Assembly: GCA_050741255.1 (NCBI GenBank)
Contig: JBOIEQ010000049.1
Span: 1 to 26,857 of the forward strand
DNA from: CAZXNF01 sp050741255
Lineage (GTDB): Bacteria; Pseudomonadota; Gammaproteobacteria; Burkholderiales; SG8-41
Direction of reading: 5' to 3'
DNA length: 26,857 bases
Part shown: positions 7,258-13,552 of the stretch, in pieces
Layout: the number at the start of each line of letters is the position of its first letter
Numbering within the stretch: the first letter of the stretch is position 1
The notes under the pieces: model-generated
The model's input: only the letters and a program-made list of their open reading frames with translations
Database searches by the model: none
What the model was told of the DNA's origin: nothing
Position numbers and translations under genes: made by a program

Positions 7258-7263
7258 CTAGGT
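7171..7263 (+). repeat. attC-like site
   Basis: Imperfect palindrome of 93 bases. It opens with GCCTAAC (RYYYAAC) and closes with GCTAGGT, one base away from the GTTRRRY consensus. The arm CTGCAGCGAACCCGGCC (7184-7200) pairs with GGCCGGGGCGCTGAGC (7234-7249) leaving bulged bases, and the tip holds CCCACG/CGTGGG (7221-7226, 7230-7235). Bulged arms with degenerate arm sequence are the hallmark of attC. The C in the final core may make it a weak or inactive recombination site. Confidence 0.65.
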
Positions 7264-7300
7264 GCGCGGCGACATATGATTTGTAATCGGGGCAAAAGAG

Positions 7301-7675
7301 ATGGCAGGCAAGCGCCCAACGACGATCGCCGACTACATCCGGGGCGCGCCACACGAGGGCCAGCCGCATTTGCGCCGGCTCTACGCGCTTCTCAAGGGCG
7401 TCGCGCCCGAGGCGGAGGAGACGATCAAGTGGGGAACTCCGTTCTTCGTGGAGCCCCGATTCCTGTTCGCCTTCTCCGCACATAAAGCACACCTCGACTT
7501 CGCGCCCATGGCATCGGGGTTGGCGCCCTTTCGCAAGGAACTGGCAAAGCACAGGACGACCCGGAATTTCCTGCAGATTCCCTACGACCAGCCTCTACCG
7601 GAGAGCCTGATTCGCAGGATCGCGAAGCATCGTCTCCGGGAAGTGCGTAAACGGAAAGACGACGCCTTCTGGTGA
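7301..7675 (+). CDS. DUF1801-domain protein (YdhG-like)
   Basis: Cytoplasmic protein of 124 residues with the DUF1801 pattern: PTTIADYIRGAPHEGQPHLRRLYALLKGVAPEAEETIKWGTPFFV at the N-terminus, then FAFSAHKAHLDFAPM, and TRNFLQIPYDQPLPESLIRRIAKHRLREV at the end. Relatives include Bacillus Fra, an iron-chaperone-like protein; the function of most bacterial members is unknown. ATG 7301 is preceded by AAAAGAG. It directly follows the attC site, in the same direction as the cassette, so it may have been a second cassette whose own attC is lost; no core site is found after its stop. Confidence 0.8.
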   Translation: MAGKRPTTIADYIRGAPHEGQPHLRRLYALLKGVAPEAEETIKWGTPFFVEPRFLFAFSAHKAHLDFAPMASGLAPFRKELAKHRTTRNFLQIPYDQPLPESLIRRIAKHRLREVRKRKDDAFW

Positions 7676-7705
7676 TCCGGACGAAATCTCTCGCCATCAA
7701 TCAAT

Positions 7706-7735
7706 GGTGTCAGACACGCAGCGATTTCCGTGATC
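7706..7735. repeat. REP-like hairpin, copy 1
   Basis: GTGTC (7707-7711) and GACAC (7713-7717) form a palindrome around a single A, inside GGTGTCAGACACGCAGCGAT. A closely related hairpin with a three-base insertion occurs at 10519-10540 in the same orientation (GGTGTCAGA, then CACGC and GATTT shared). It lies between the 3' ends of the DUF1801 gene and the SUMF1-like gene, a typical place for REP elements. Confidence 0.55.
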
Positions 7736-7784
7736 CAATACGAATGACTGCAATAGCCCCGCCTGAATCCCGGGACCGCACCGT

Positions 7785-8714
7785 TCAATCCGACGTAGCC
7801 ACCCGAAATCCCCGGTTGTAAACCCGGATGACGGCCGGGCTGCCGACGCGGTAGGCGGCGCGCACGCCGGCCGGGGCCTCGTCCCATCCACCGCCGCGTA
7901 CCGCACGCAGGGTGCAGTCCCCGCTGGCCCATGCGCGGCCATCGGCCGGCGCGCCGTGGTAGTTGCCGTTCCAGCAGTCCTGCGTCCACTCGGCGACGTT
8001 GCCCAGCACGTCGTGCAATCCGAAGGCGTTGGCGCGGAAGCGGCCGGCCGGGGCGGTGTACGCGTGTCCATCGTTGCAGCGGGCGATGGGCCAGCCGTCG
8101 GCGCCGGGCACCGCGGCCGCGGTCGCGAGGTCCGCCCCGTTGGCGTGGCCACAGCCGAGGTCGGCGTCGTCGCCCCAGAAGCGCGCCGTGGTCGTGCCGG
8201 CACGGGCGGCGTATTCCCATTCGGCCTCGGTCAGGAGGCGGTACGCTTTTCCGGTGCGCCGGCTGAGCCAGGCCGCGTACGCGGTGGCATCTTCCCAGCT
8301 CACGCACGCTGCCGGGTGCGAGTCGTCCTGCGCGTAGGCGGGGTCGCGCCAGTTGCGTTTGGCCTCATCCGCCACCGCCGCGCCCGTCCACACGAAGCAG
8401 TTGCCGCTAGCGTGCCCGGTGTCCGCGACGAAGGCGCGGTACTGCCCACGGGTGATCTCGAACTTTCCCGCCGCGAAGCGCGGGACTTCCACCGTGTGGC
8501 GGGGTTCGCTGCGATGGCGGAAGGGATCGGCGAGCCCTTCGCGCGCTTCCTCGTCCGGCGCCACGCCCATCTGGAAGCGCCCGGCCGGGATGACCACCAT
8601 CTCCGGGCAGTCGGCGCAGTCCCTGAACACCGTGCCGGGATCGCCGCGGGACGCCGCTGTTGCGGGCAGCGCCAGCAGCAGCAACCCGAATAAAAGAACT
8701 GCGCGCATAGTCAT
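7785..8714 (-). CDS. Exported SUMF1-fold (formylglycine-generating-enzyme-like) protein
   Basis: Protein of 309 residues with a signal peptide (MTMRAVLLFGLLLLALPATAASRG) followed by a SUMF1/FGE-sulfatase domain: MVVIPAGRFQMG, FEITRGQYRAFVADTG, HPAACVSWEDATAYAAWLSRRTGKAYRLLTEAEWEYAARAG, ANAFGLHDVLGNVAEWTQDCW and RAVRGGGWDEAPAGVRAAYRV ending in NRGFRVATS. True FGEs carry paired catalytic cysteines in the RGGSxxC region; here that stretch has no cysteine, so it is unlikely to modify sulfatases and belongs to the large group of SUMF1-fold proteins with other or unknown roles. The frame is open to 8888, but I start at 8714 because the signal peptide begins there. Its neighbour is an Asp-box lipoprotein on the same strand, upstream. 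Confidence 0.85.
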   Translation of the reverse strand: MTMRAVLLFGLLLLALPATAASRGDPGTVFRDCADCPEMVVIPAGRFQMGVAPDEEAREGLADPFRHRSEPRHTVEVPRFAAGKFEITRGQYRAFVADTGHASGNCFVWTGAAVADEAKRNWRDPAYAQDDSHPAACVSWEDATAYAAWLSRRTGKAYRLLTEAEWEYAARAGTTTARFWGDDADLGCGHANGADLATAAAVPGADGWPIARCNDGHAYTAPAGRFRANAFGLHDVLGNVAEWTQDCWNGNYHGAPADGRAWASGDCTLRAVRGGGWDEAPAGVRAAYRVGSPAVIRVYNRGFRVATSD

Positions 8715-8754
8715 CCCGCGCAACGTCAATGGGGTCGTAGTGAATAACCCACGG

Positions 8755-8803
8755 CGGGCACGAAGATCCATCGGCGGGGCGCACTTGAGGAGACCGTACC
8801 GTG
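8755..8803 (+). repeat. Leader repeat, copy B (orphan)
   Basis: Near-copy of the leader of the Bug-receptor gene (4537-4586), including the GCGCAC-TGAGGAGACCGT-CCGTG core with its Shine-Dalgarno sequence and GTG. Here the GTG at 8801 opens only a 68-codon frame with no recognisable domain, running antisense into the lipoprotein gene. It may be the relic of a deleted Bug-type gene or a repeated regulatory leader. Confidence 0.55.
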
Positions 8804-8884
8804 GCTGTATGCGCTGTGGATGGTAGAGATATACAGCAGCGTCATTGTGAAACGAGGGAAAATCGTGCGGGCGTCCCGCAGTTT

Positions 8885-10474
8885 TCATTGACGAAAACGA
8901 ACCAGTTCCGGTTTCCAGGTTTTCCCATCGTCATTGCTGATATACAGGCTGCCGGCACGGGTAGTCAGCAGCAGCCAGCCCGGTTTGGGCAATATATGGA
9001 TTGCTGACATGTATTTGGGCAACTCGCCCATCAGGGTCCATGTTTCACCGCCGTTTTCCGACTTCAGCAACCACGAGACGGAACTGCTCTCGGTGAGAGC
9101 CAGTCCGTCGAGGCGCCACATATACATCACATTGTTGTCGCGAACGATAGGTTGCATCGACCAGTTTTCCTGGGGTTTTCTCACCCAGGTTTTTCCCCAG
9201 TCGGTCGAACGAAAAAGGGCACGGGTGAATGCAGTCCCACCTGCGGAAATGATGGTGCCGTCGTACAGGACGATGAATTTCGTAATCACGATCGACGAGA
9301 CCGCGGAGGGGTGGCTTTCCCATGCGCCCGTGGCGAAATCCAGGCTGTGAACCACCGTGTCCGCCGTCCAGCCGATGACACCGATGAAAATGACGAGCCT
9401 GTCGCGCGCCAGCGCGATCTGCGGCGTCGTATCGAGATAGGGATTCACCATCCGCTCCACGGGAAAGCGCTTGAGTTCCGTCCACGCTGGCGGTTTGAGC
9501 CCGGGGCTGGAAAACACCACGTAGTTATTCCGGTCCTCGACCACCGCGATGATTTCTCCGTTTCGTCGCCGCCCGACAAACAGGATTGAAGCGCCCGTTA
9601 AGGGAGGCGGAATGGCGGTAACGGAAAAACCGTCATCCAGCAGCAGAACACCTTCCTCGAGTCCCAGCAGCCGGGTCCCGTTGGGCTCGATGGAGACGCT
9701 TCGAACATTGAAACTCCGCCCGGTATCGACGTGACTCCAGGCTTGCGTGCCGGGATTCCAGTCGCTGACTATTCCCAGCGTTCGTCCGAAGGCCACCGGG
9801 AGGCCGTCGCTGAGCTCCGATTGACTGGTGATGCTGGAAAAGGTCCGCGCGAAGCTCAGGATCTGCTGGTTGTCTTCCGGGTCCTTCGCCAGGACCACGC
9901 GCAGCGGCGGGATTGCCGACAATCGGTCACGCAGGCTGGTTGGCAAATGCTGCAATACGGAATCCGTGTCCGTCGGACTGGGCAGAAACCCTACCCGGTA
10001 TTTGCCCGAGAAGATGCCCGCGGATTCGAATGCAATCACCAGCGCGCCGAGATCGGTGACCCGGTTTGCCTGCACTTCGAAGTACGGAACCTGACGGTCC
10101 AGTCGCGCGCTCGAACTCCCGTTCCCGACTTGCATGGTCAGTTCCAGGAGCTGATAGCGCCCGGGCGGCAATGCTTCGAGAAAGATCGCACCACCGGCGG
10201 TCGGTGCGGCCTTGCTGCTCAGATAGCGTGTGTCCCCGTCCGGAATCGCCCGCACCCGCAGCTGTGTCGCGCGGAACAGGATCGGGCTTGGGCTGAGATT
10301 ACTGACGACGCGCGCAACCAGGAGCCCCTGTCCGTCCGGCACGACCGTATTGGCCGGGTCCAGAGCCTGCCGTTGCGCCGGCGACATGGCGCAGCCGCCA
10401 AGGAAAACGGTACCCAGCAAACCTGCTGTGAGACCCAACGCGGCCAGGCGGCCACGGAAAATGCTGCCAGTCAT
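8885..10474 (-). CDS. Asp-box (BNR/sialidase-type propeller) lipoprotein
   Basis: Lipoprotein of about 529 residues. The N-terminus MTGSIFRGRLAALGLTAGLLGTVFLGGC has a lipobox (LGGC) directing lipid attachment and export; Ala follows the Cys, which favours the outer membrane. The N-terminal 150 residues form a beta-rich domain of unknown type (LLVARVVSNLSPSPILFRATQLRVRAI). The C-terminal part carries three Asp-box motifs, STDWGKTW, SENGGETW and SNDDGKTW, typical of sialidase/BNR or Ycf48-type beta-propellers. Asp boxes are structural; no sialidase active-site set was recognised. The frame could start at 10507, but 10474 gives a standard signal peptide and has AAAGAG upstream. It lies upstream of the SUMF1-like gene on the same strand, 170 bases apart. 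Function unknown. Confidence 0.8.
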   Translation of the reverse strand: MTGSIFRGRLAALGLTAGLLGTVFLGGCAMSPAQRQALDPANTVVPDGQGLLVARVVSNLSPSPILFRATQLRVRAIPDGDTRYLSSKAAPTAGGAIFLEALPPGRYQLLELTMQVGNGSSSARLDRQVPYFEVQANRVTDLGALVIAFESAGIFSGKYRVGFLPSPTDTDSVLQHLPTSLRDRLSAIPPLRVVLAKDPEDNQQILSFARTFSSITSQSELSDGLPVAFGRTLGIVSDWNPGTQAWSHVDTGRSFNVRSVSIEPNGTRLLGLEEGVLLLDDGFSVTAIPPPLTGASILFVGRRRNGEIIAVVEDRNNYVVFSSPGLKPPAWTELKRFPVERMVNPYLDTTPQIALARDRLVIFIGVIGWTADTVVHSLDFATGAWESHPSAVSSIVITKFIVLYDGTIISAGGTAFTRALFRSTDWGKTWVRKPQENWSMQPIVRDNNVMYMWRLDGLALTESSSVSWLLKSENGGETWTLMGELPKYMSAIHILPKPGWLLLTTRAGSLYISNDDGKTWKPELVRFRQ

Positions 10475-10518
10475 CGCTCTTTCAACTGTCGAGGGGTTAG
10501 GGGGCACGTGAGATTGGT

Positions 10519-10540
10519 GGTGTCAGAAGACACGCTGATT
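10519..10540. repeat. REP-like hairpin, copy 2
   Basis: GTGTC (10520-10524) and GACAC (10529-10533) pair around AGAA, inside GGTGTCAGAAGACACGCTGA. It resembles the hairpin at 7706-7735 and has the same orientation; together the two flank the SUMF1-like and lipoprotein genes. It sits between the divergent side of the lipoprotein gene and the 3' end of brnA. Confidence 0.55.
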
Positions 10541-10584
10541 TTTGATCTGTGAGATTGACTTCAGTGACATATCTGGCCCGCTGA

Positions 10585-10884
10585 CTATGCCCTGCGCGCA
10601 TGGCGCTCCACGTACTTGCGCAGCACGCCATCCATGCGCGATTGCCATCCTTCGCCCGTGGACTTGAAATACGCAACGACCTCGGGGCTGTAGCGCACCG
10701 ACACCAGCAGCTTCCTGTTCGGAGATTTCGGGCGTCCGCGCACCGCCTGGATGGGCACCATGGCCTTCAGTTGTTTGGGCGTCAGTGGTTGCGCGTCGGG
10801 GTCGCTCTTCGCGGCCCTGGTGATGGCCCGGTCTTCCGCGGCGGTAGGCATCGCCACGGCAGGTCGTTTATTGGCTTTGGACAT
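10585..10884 (-). CDS. brnA: BrnA-type antitoxin
   Basis: Protein of 99 residues that should neutralise BrnT and repress the operon by binding DNA. The N-terminal half is basic and probably disordered (MSKANKRPAVAMPTAAEDRAITRAAKSDPDAQPLTPKQLKAM). The C-terminal half has the BrnA-type ribbon-helix-helix: RGRPKSPNRKLLVSVRYSPEVVAYFKSTGEGWQSRMDGVLRKYVERHA. Its ATG at 10884 lies inside the end of brnT (17-base overlap), the usual toxin-first order of brnTA. Assignment is strong because both partners match. The likely operator is the 26-bp palindrome at 11137-11162. Confidence 0.88.
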   Translation of the reverse strand: MSKANKRPAVAMPTAAEDRAITRAAKSDPDAQPLTPKQLKAMVPIQAVRGRPKSPNRKLLVSVRYSPEVVAYFKSTGEGWQSRMDGVLRKYVERHARRA

Positions 10885-11137
10885 AGTGTTTTACCTCACG
10901 ACGGTTGGCGTGCCGCAGGCTGATGATCCTGCGCACTTCGCCTCTATCCACAAACGCAACGTAGTACAGGACCCCGGTTTTCGGTGCGAGCGCGATCATG
11001 CGCGTCTCGCGGTATTCGAACCGGCCATCGATCCAGACCAAGGCAGCTTCCCAGTCGAGCTCGACTGCCAGGACCAGAGAGACACCGTGCTTGGCGCGGT
11101 TGATTCTGTCTTTGGCGGGGTCAAACTCGAAACGCAT
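10868..11137 (-). CDS. brnT: BrnT-type RNase toxin
   Basis: Protein of 89 residues of the DUF497/BrnT family, a RelE-fold ribonuclease toxin that inhibits translation. It has the characteristic start FEFDPAKDRINRAKHGVSL, then DGRFEYRETRMIALAPKTGVLYYVAFVDRGEVRRIISLRHANRREVKHY, including the conserved E-x-R and RIIS-RxAxxxE-x-x-Y segments. It is the first gene of the operon and overlaps brnA. The A of the ATG at 11137 is also the last base of a perfect palindrome, and no Shine-Dalgarno sequence lies upstream, so the mRNA may be leaderless (see the promoter entry). Confidence 0.92.
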   Translation of the reverse strand: MRFEFDPAKDRINRAKHGVSLVLAVELDWEAALVWIDGRFEYRETRMIALAPKTGVLYYVAFVDRGEVRRIISLRHANRREVKHYVQSQ

Positions 11138-11171
11138 TATTTACTGTAGCTACAGTAAATAAGGGTGTCAA
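11137..11171 (-). promoter_or_regulatory. brnTA promoter with 26-bp palindromic operator
   Basis: A perfect palindrome covers 11137-11162 (half site TTATTTACTGTAG, centre AGCT). On the minus strand a consensus -35 TTGACA (11166-11171) is followed after 17 bases by TACAGT (11143-11148) as -10. The palindrome covers the spacer, the -10 and the start codon's first base, so a bound BrnA repressor would block RNA polymerase. Six bases after the -10 is the A of the brnT ATG, which predicts transcription starting at or beside the start codon. Operator and promoter are seen in the sequence; binding by BrnA is known for the family and inferred here. Confidence 0.8.
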
Positions 11172-11364
11172 GCGGCTGGCCGGCGTCAACGCATGGACCG
11201 TGTATATTTTCAGAATGAGAAACGCGCACCAAATCTAGGGGTCCAGACAACGGTTAATTCCAAGTGCTCGCAAAAATCAGAAACGTGGTTTGGACCTGAT
11301 ATGTTCATCGTACTCGCCCGTGCAGGGCCAGCTATGTTGGTGAGGCGGCGAAGGAGGTGGTCTC

Positions 11365-12381
11365 GTGGAGGAAATGACCCGGGGTATGGGGAAATTGGGC
11401 ACTGAGAGCATCCGAGGGCTGGAGGTGCCGGCACGTGTCATTCCGGTTCCGGACACGGTCAGTCCCGAGATGCAAGTCATCATCGCCCAGTCACATGATC
11501 CGACCTTCAACAACGCGCCAACCACCGCCGCCGCATGGAAAGCGAAGGTCGAAGCGGCGGCCCACAAGGTCGAGGCTGTGCTGCCGGCGCTCCGCCACGC
11601 GCTCGGTGTCACGGTTGCACCAACGGTGATCGCCGGCGTGAAGGCCTTCCTCGTGACACCGGCGTCGATGCCAAAGAAGAATCGCGACAGGTTGCTGGTC
11701 CACTTGCACGGTGGCGTCCGGGTGTTGAACCCCGGCGAGGCAGGGACACGAGAGGCGGTCCTGATGGCGGGTTTCGCTGGGTACAAGGTGATCTCGGTCG
11801 ACTACCGGATGCCACCCGATTTTCCGTTTCCCGCCGCTCTGGATGATGCGGTCGCGGTCTACCGAAAGTCGTTGCAGACGACGCCGGCAGCCAATATCGC
11901 CATCTTCGGTACGTCGGCGGGCGGCAGTCTCACCTGTGCGACGCTGCTTCGGGCCAAGACCGAGGGCTTGCCCATGCCTGGCGCCATCGCGCTTGGGACA
12001 CCGACTGTCGACCTGACCGATTCGGGCGACACCCTCCACACCAACGAAGGCATTGATAACGTGCTTGGCACGCGGGATGGCTTCATCAGAGCGTCGGTAG
12101 CGCTCTACGCCAACGGGCGCGATCCCCGGGACCCGCTGCTGTCGCCAATCTACGGCGACGTCAGCGGCTTTCCGCCGACGATCCTGACCAGCGGCACCCG
12201 TGATCTCTACCTGTCCAATACCGTGCGCATGCACCGAAAGCTCAGAGTGGCAGGCGTGGAGGCGCTTCTGCAAGTGTGGGAAGGCCAGTCGCACGCTCAG
12301 TACTTGGCCGATATCACTGCGCCGGAGACCAAGGAGTATCACGACGAGGTCGCTTCGTTTTTTGACCGGCATCTGAGGTAA
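11365..12381 (+). CDS. Alpha/beta hydrolase of the hormone-sensitive-lipase type
   Basis: Esterase/lipase-like hydrolase of 338 residues. The oxyanion-hole motif HLHGGV lies near residues 113-118, the nucleophile elbow GTSAG has Ser184, the acid is probably the Asp in TSGTRDLYLSN near residue 272, and the base is the His in EGQSHAQY near residue 302. The residue after HGG is Val rather than the more usual Gly-x-Trp pattern. No signal peptide is seen, so it is predicted cytoplasmic. GTG 11365 is chosen because AAGGAGG lies seven bases upstream (11351-11357), one of the best Shine-Dalgarno sites in the window. It is divergent from brnTA. Substrate unknown; small esters are likely for this family. 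Confidence 0.88.
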   Translation: MEEMTRGMGKLGTESIRGLEVPARVIPVPDTVSPEMQVIIAQSHDPTFNNAPTTAAAWKAKVEAAAHKVEAVLPALRHALGVTVAPTVIAGVKAFLVTPASMPKKNRDRLLVHLHGGVRVLNPGEAGTREAVLMAGFAGYKVISVDYRMPPDFPFPAALDDAVAVYRKSLQTTPAANIAIFGTSAGGSLTCATLLRAKTEGLPMPGAIALGTPTVDLTDSGDTLHTNEGIDNVLGTRDGFIRASVALYANGRDPRDPLLSPIYGDVSGFPPTILTSGTRDLYLSNTVRMHRKLRVAGVEALLQVWEGQSHAQYLADITAPETKEYHDEVASFFDRHLR

Positions 12382-12436
12382 GCGCGACTTAGATGAGTCA
12401 TAGGGATAGCCCATAGACCATCGCACGGACCGACAT

Positions 12437-12451
12437 GCTCCCGGTGGGAGC
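12437..12451. other. Short GC-rich stem-loop before the lipid operon
   Basis: GCTCCC and GGGAGC form a perfect 6-bp stem with a GGT loop about 20 bases upstream of the methyltransferase ATG. No T tract follows. TAGAAT at 12455-12460 resembles a -10 box but a convincing -35 is not evident. It may be a weak end structure of the hydrolase transcript or part of the lipid-operon leader. Confidence 0.35.
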
Positions 12452-12469
12452 GCTTAGAATCGTGCCGCC

Positions 12470-12922
12470 ATGAACCTCCTCATCCCGCCGCCGCTGGTAG
12501 TCGCCATCCTCGCCGCCGCCATGTGGGGCACAAACCGCGTATTTGAAGCGGGCCGCGTTACCTCGAGCCTGCAAGGCCCGCTGGCGCTCGCGCTGCTGGT
12601 CGCTGCCACGGTTCTGATGATCGCCGCCGTTGCGCCGTTCGTGACGGCAAAGACGACGATCAACCCGCTCAAGCCCGCGAACGCCTCAAAGCTGATCACC
12701 GGTAGCGTATTCCGCTACTCCCGCAATCCGATCTACCTCGCGGATCTACTGCTCCTCGCCGCGCTGGCGGTGTGGCTGGGTCACCTGGCTAACGTGATTT
12801 GGCTCGTGGCATTCGTCGTCTACATCAACCGCTTCCAGATCCGCCCGGAAGAGGCGGCGCTGACGATACTGTTCGGCGCGGAATACGCGACTTATTGCGC
12901 CCGGGTCCGGCGCTGGCTGTAG
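12470..12922 (+). CDS. ICMT/PEMT-like membrane methyltransferase
   Basis: Integral membrane protein of 150 residues with about four hydrophobic helices. It shows the isoprenylcysteine-carboxyl-methyltransferase-like C-terminal signature: SKLITGSVFRYSRNPIYLADLLLL (G-x-x-R-x-x-R-N-P-x-Y), then IRPEEAALTILFGAEYATYCARVRRWL (E-x-x-L ... F-G-x-x-Y-x-x-Y). Such proteins use S-adenosylmethionine to methylate lipids, quinone precursors or other membrane-bound substrates. The next gene, a CDP-alcohol phosphatidyltransferase, starts 24 bases after its stop on the same strand, so phospholipid head-group methylation is an attractive but unproven role. No clear Shine-Dalgarno sequence precedes the ATG. Confidence 0.82.
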   Translation: MNLLIPPPLVVAILAAAMWGTNRVFEAGRVTSSLQGPLALALLVAATVLMIAAVAPFVTAKTTINPLKPANASKLITGSVFRYSRNPIYLADLLLLAALAVWLGHLANVIWLVAFVVYINRFQIRPEEAALTILFGAEYATYCARVRRWL

Positions 12923-12946
12923 CGACCGTCGCGCTATGATGCGGGC

Positions 12947-13552
12947 ATGAGCATCTACGCGCTCAAGCCCAAATTCCAGGCGCTGCTGCGTCCGCTGGTC
13001 ACGCGTCTCGCCGCGGCCGGCGTCACCGCCAATCAGGTCACGCTCGCGGCCTGCCTGATTTCCCTCGCCGTCGGCGCCGTGGTCTGGTGGCATGCCGCGA
13101 ATCCGGTGGTGTTCCTGCTGATCCCCGTCTGGATGCTGTTGCGCATGGCGCTGAACGCCGTGGACGGCATGCTCGCGCGCGAGTTCGGGCAGAAGTCCGC
13201 GCTCGGAGCCTACCTCAACGAAATCACCGATGTACTGTCGGACGCCGCGCTGTATTTCCCGTTCGCATTTCTGCCGGGCTCCAGCATGGAGTTGATCGTG
13301 CTGGTCATCGTGCTGTCGGCGGTCTCGGAACTCGCGGGCATTGCCGCGGTGCTGACCGGAGCTTCCCGCCGCTACGACGGACCGATGGGCAAGAGCGATC
13401 GCGCCTTCGTGTTCGGCCTGATCGGGCTGCTGGCGGGCTTGGGCGTACCGCTCCCGGGCTGGCTGAACTACGCATGGATGGCCTTGGTGGTACTGATCGG
13501 GATCACCATCAGAAACCGCATCCGCCGCGGACTTGCGGAGCTCCAGCGCTGA
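12947..13552 (+). CDS. CDP-alcohol phosphatidyltransferase-family protein with altered motif
   Basis: Membrane protein of 201 residues with about six hydrophobic helices, placed in the CDP-OH phosphatidyltransferase family, which joins a phosphatidyl group from CDP-diacylglycerol to an alcohol. The family motif D-x2-D-G-x2-A-R-x8-G-x3-D-x3-D appears as Asn70, Asp73-Gly74, Ala77-Arg78, Gly87, Asn91 and Asp95: the first and third metal-binding aspartates are asparagines. Asp99 adds one more acid. This could signal a subfamily with other chemistry or reduced activity. The TGA stop overlaps the ATG of the acyltransferase by one base, and CdsA follows, giving a set similar in content to the E. coli ynbAB type region. 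Confidence 0.82.
   Translation: MSIYALKPKFQALLRPLVTRLAAAGVTANQVTLAACLISLAVGAVVWWHAANPVVFLLIPVWMLLRMALNAVDGMLAREFGQKSALGAYLNEITDVLSDAALYFPFAFLPGSSMELIVLVIVLSAVSELAGIAAVLTGASRRYDGPMGKSDRAFVFGLIGLLAGLGVPLPGWLNYAWMALVVLIGITIRNRIRRGLAELQR

Noticed and set aside
8801..9007. 68-codon ORF after the orphan leader repeat
   Set aside because: It runs antisense into the conserved C-terminus of the lipoprotein gene, has no recognisable domain, and differs from the Bug-receptor N-terminus after the first codons.
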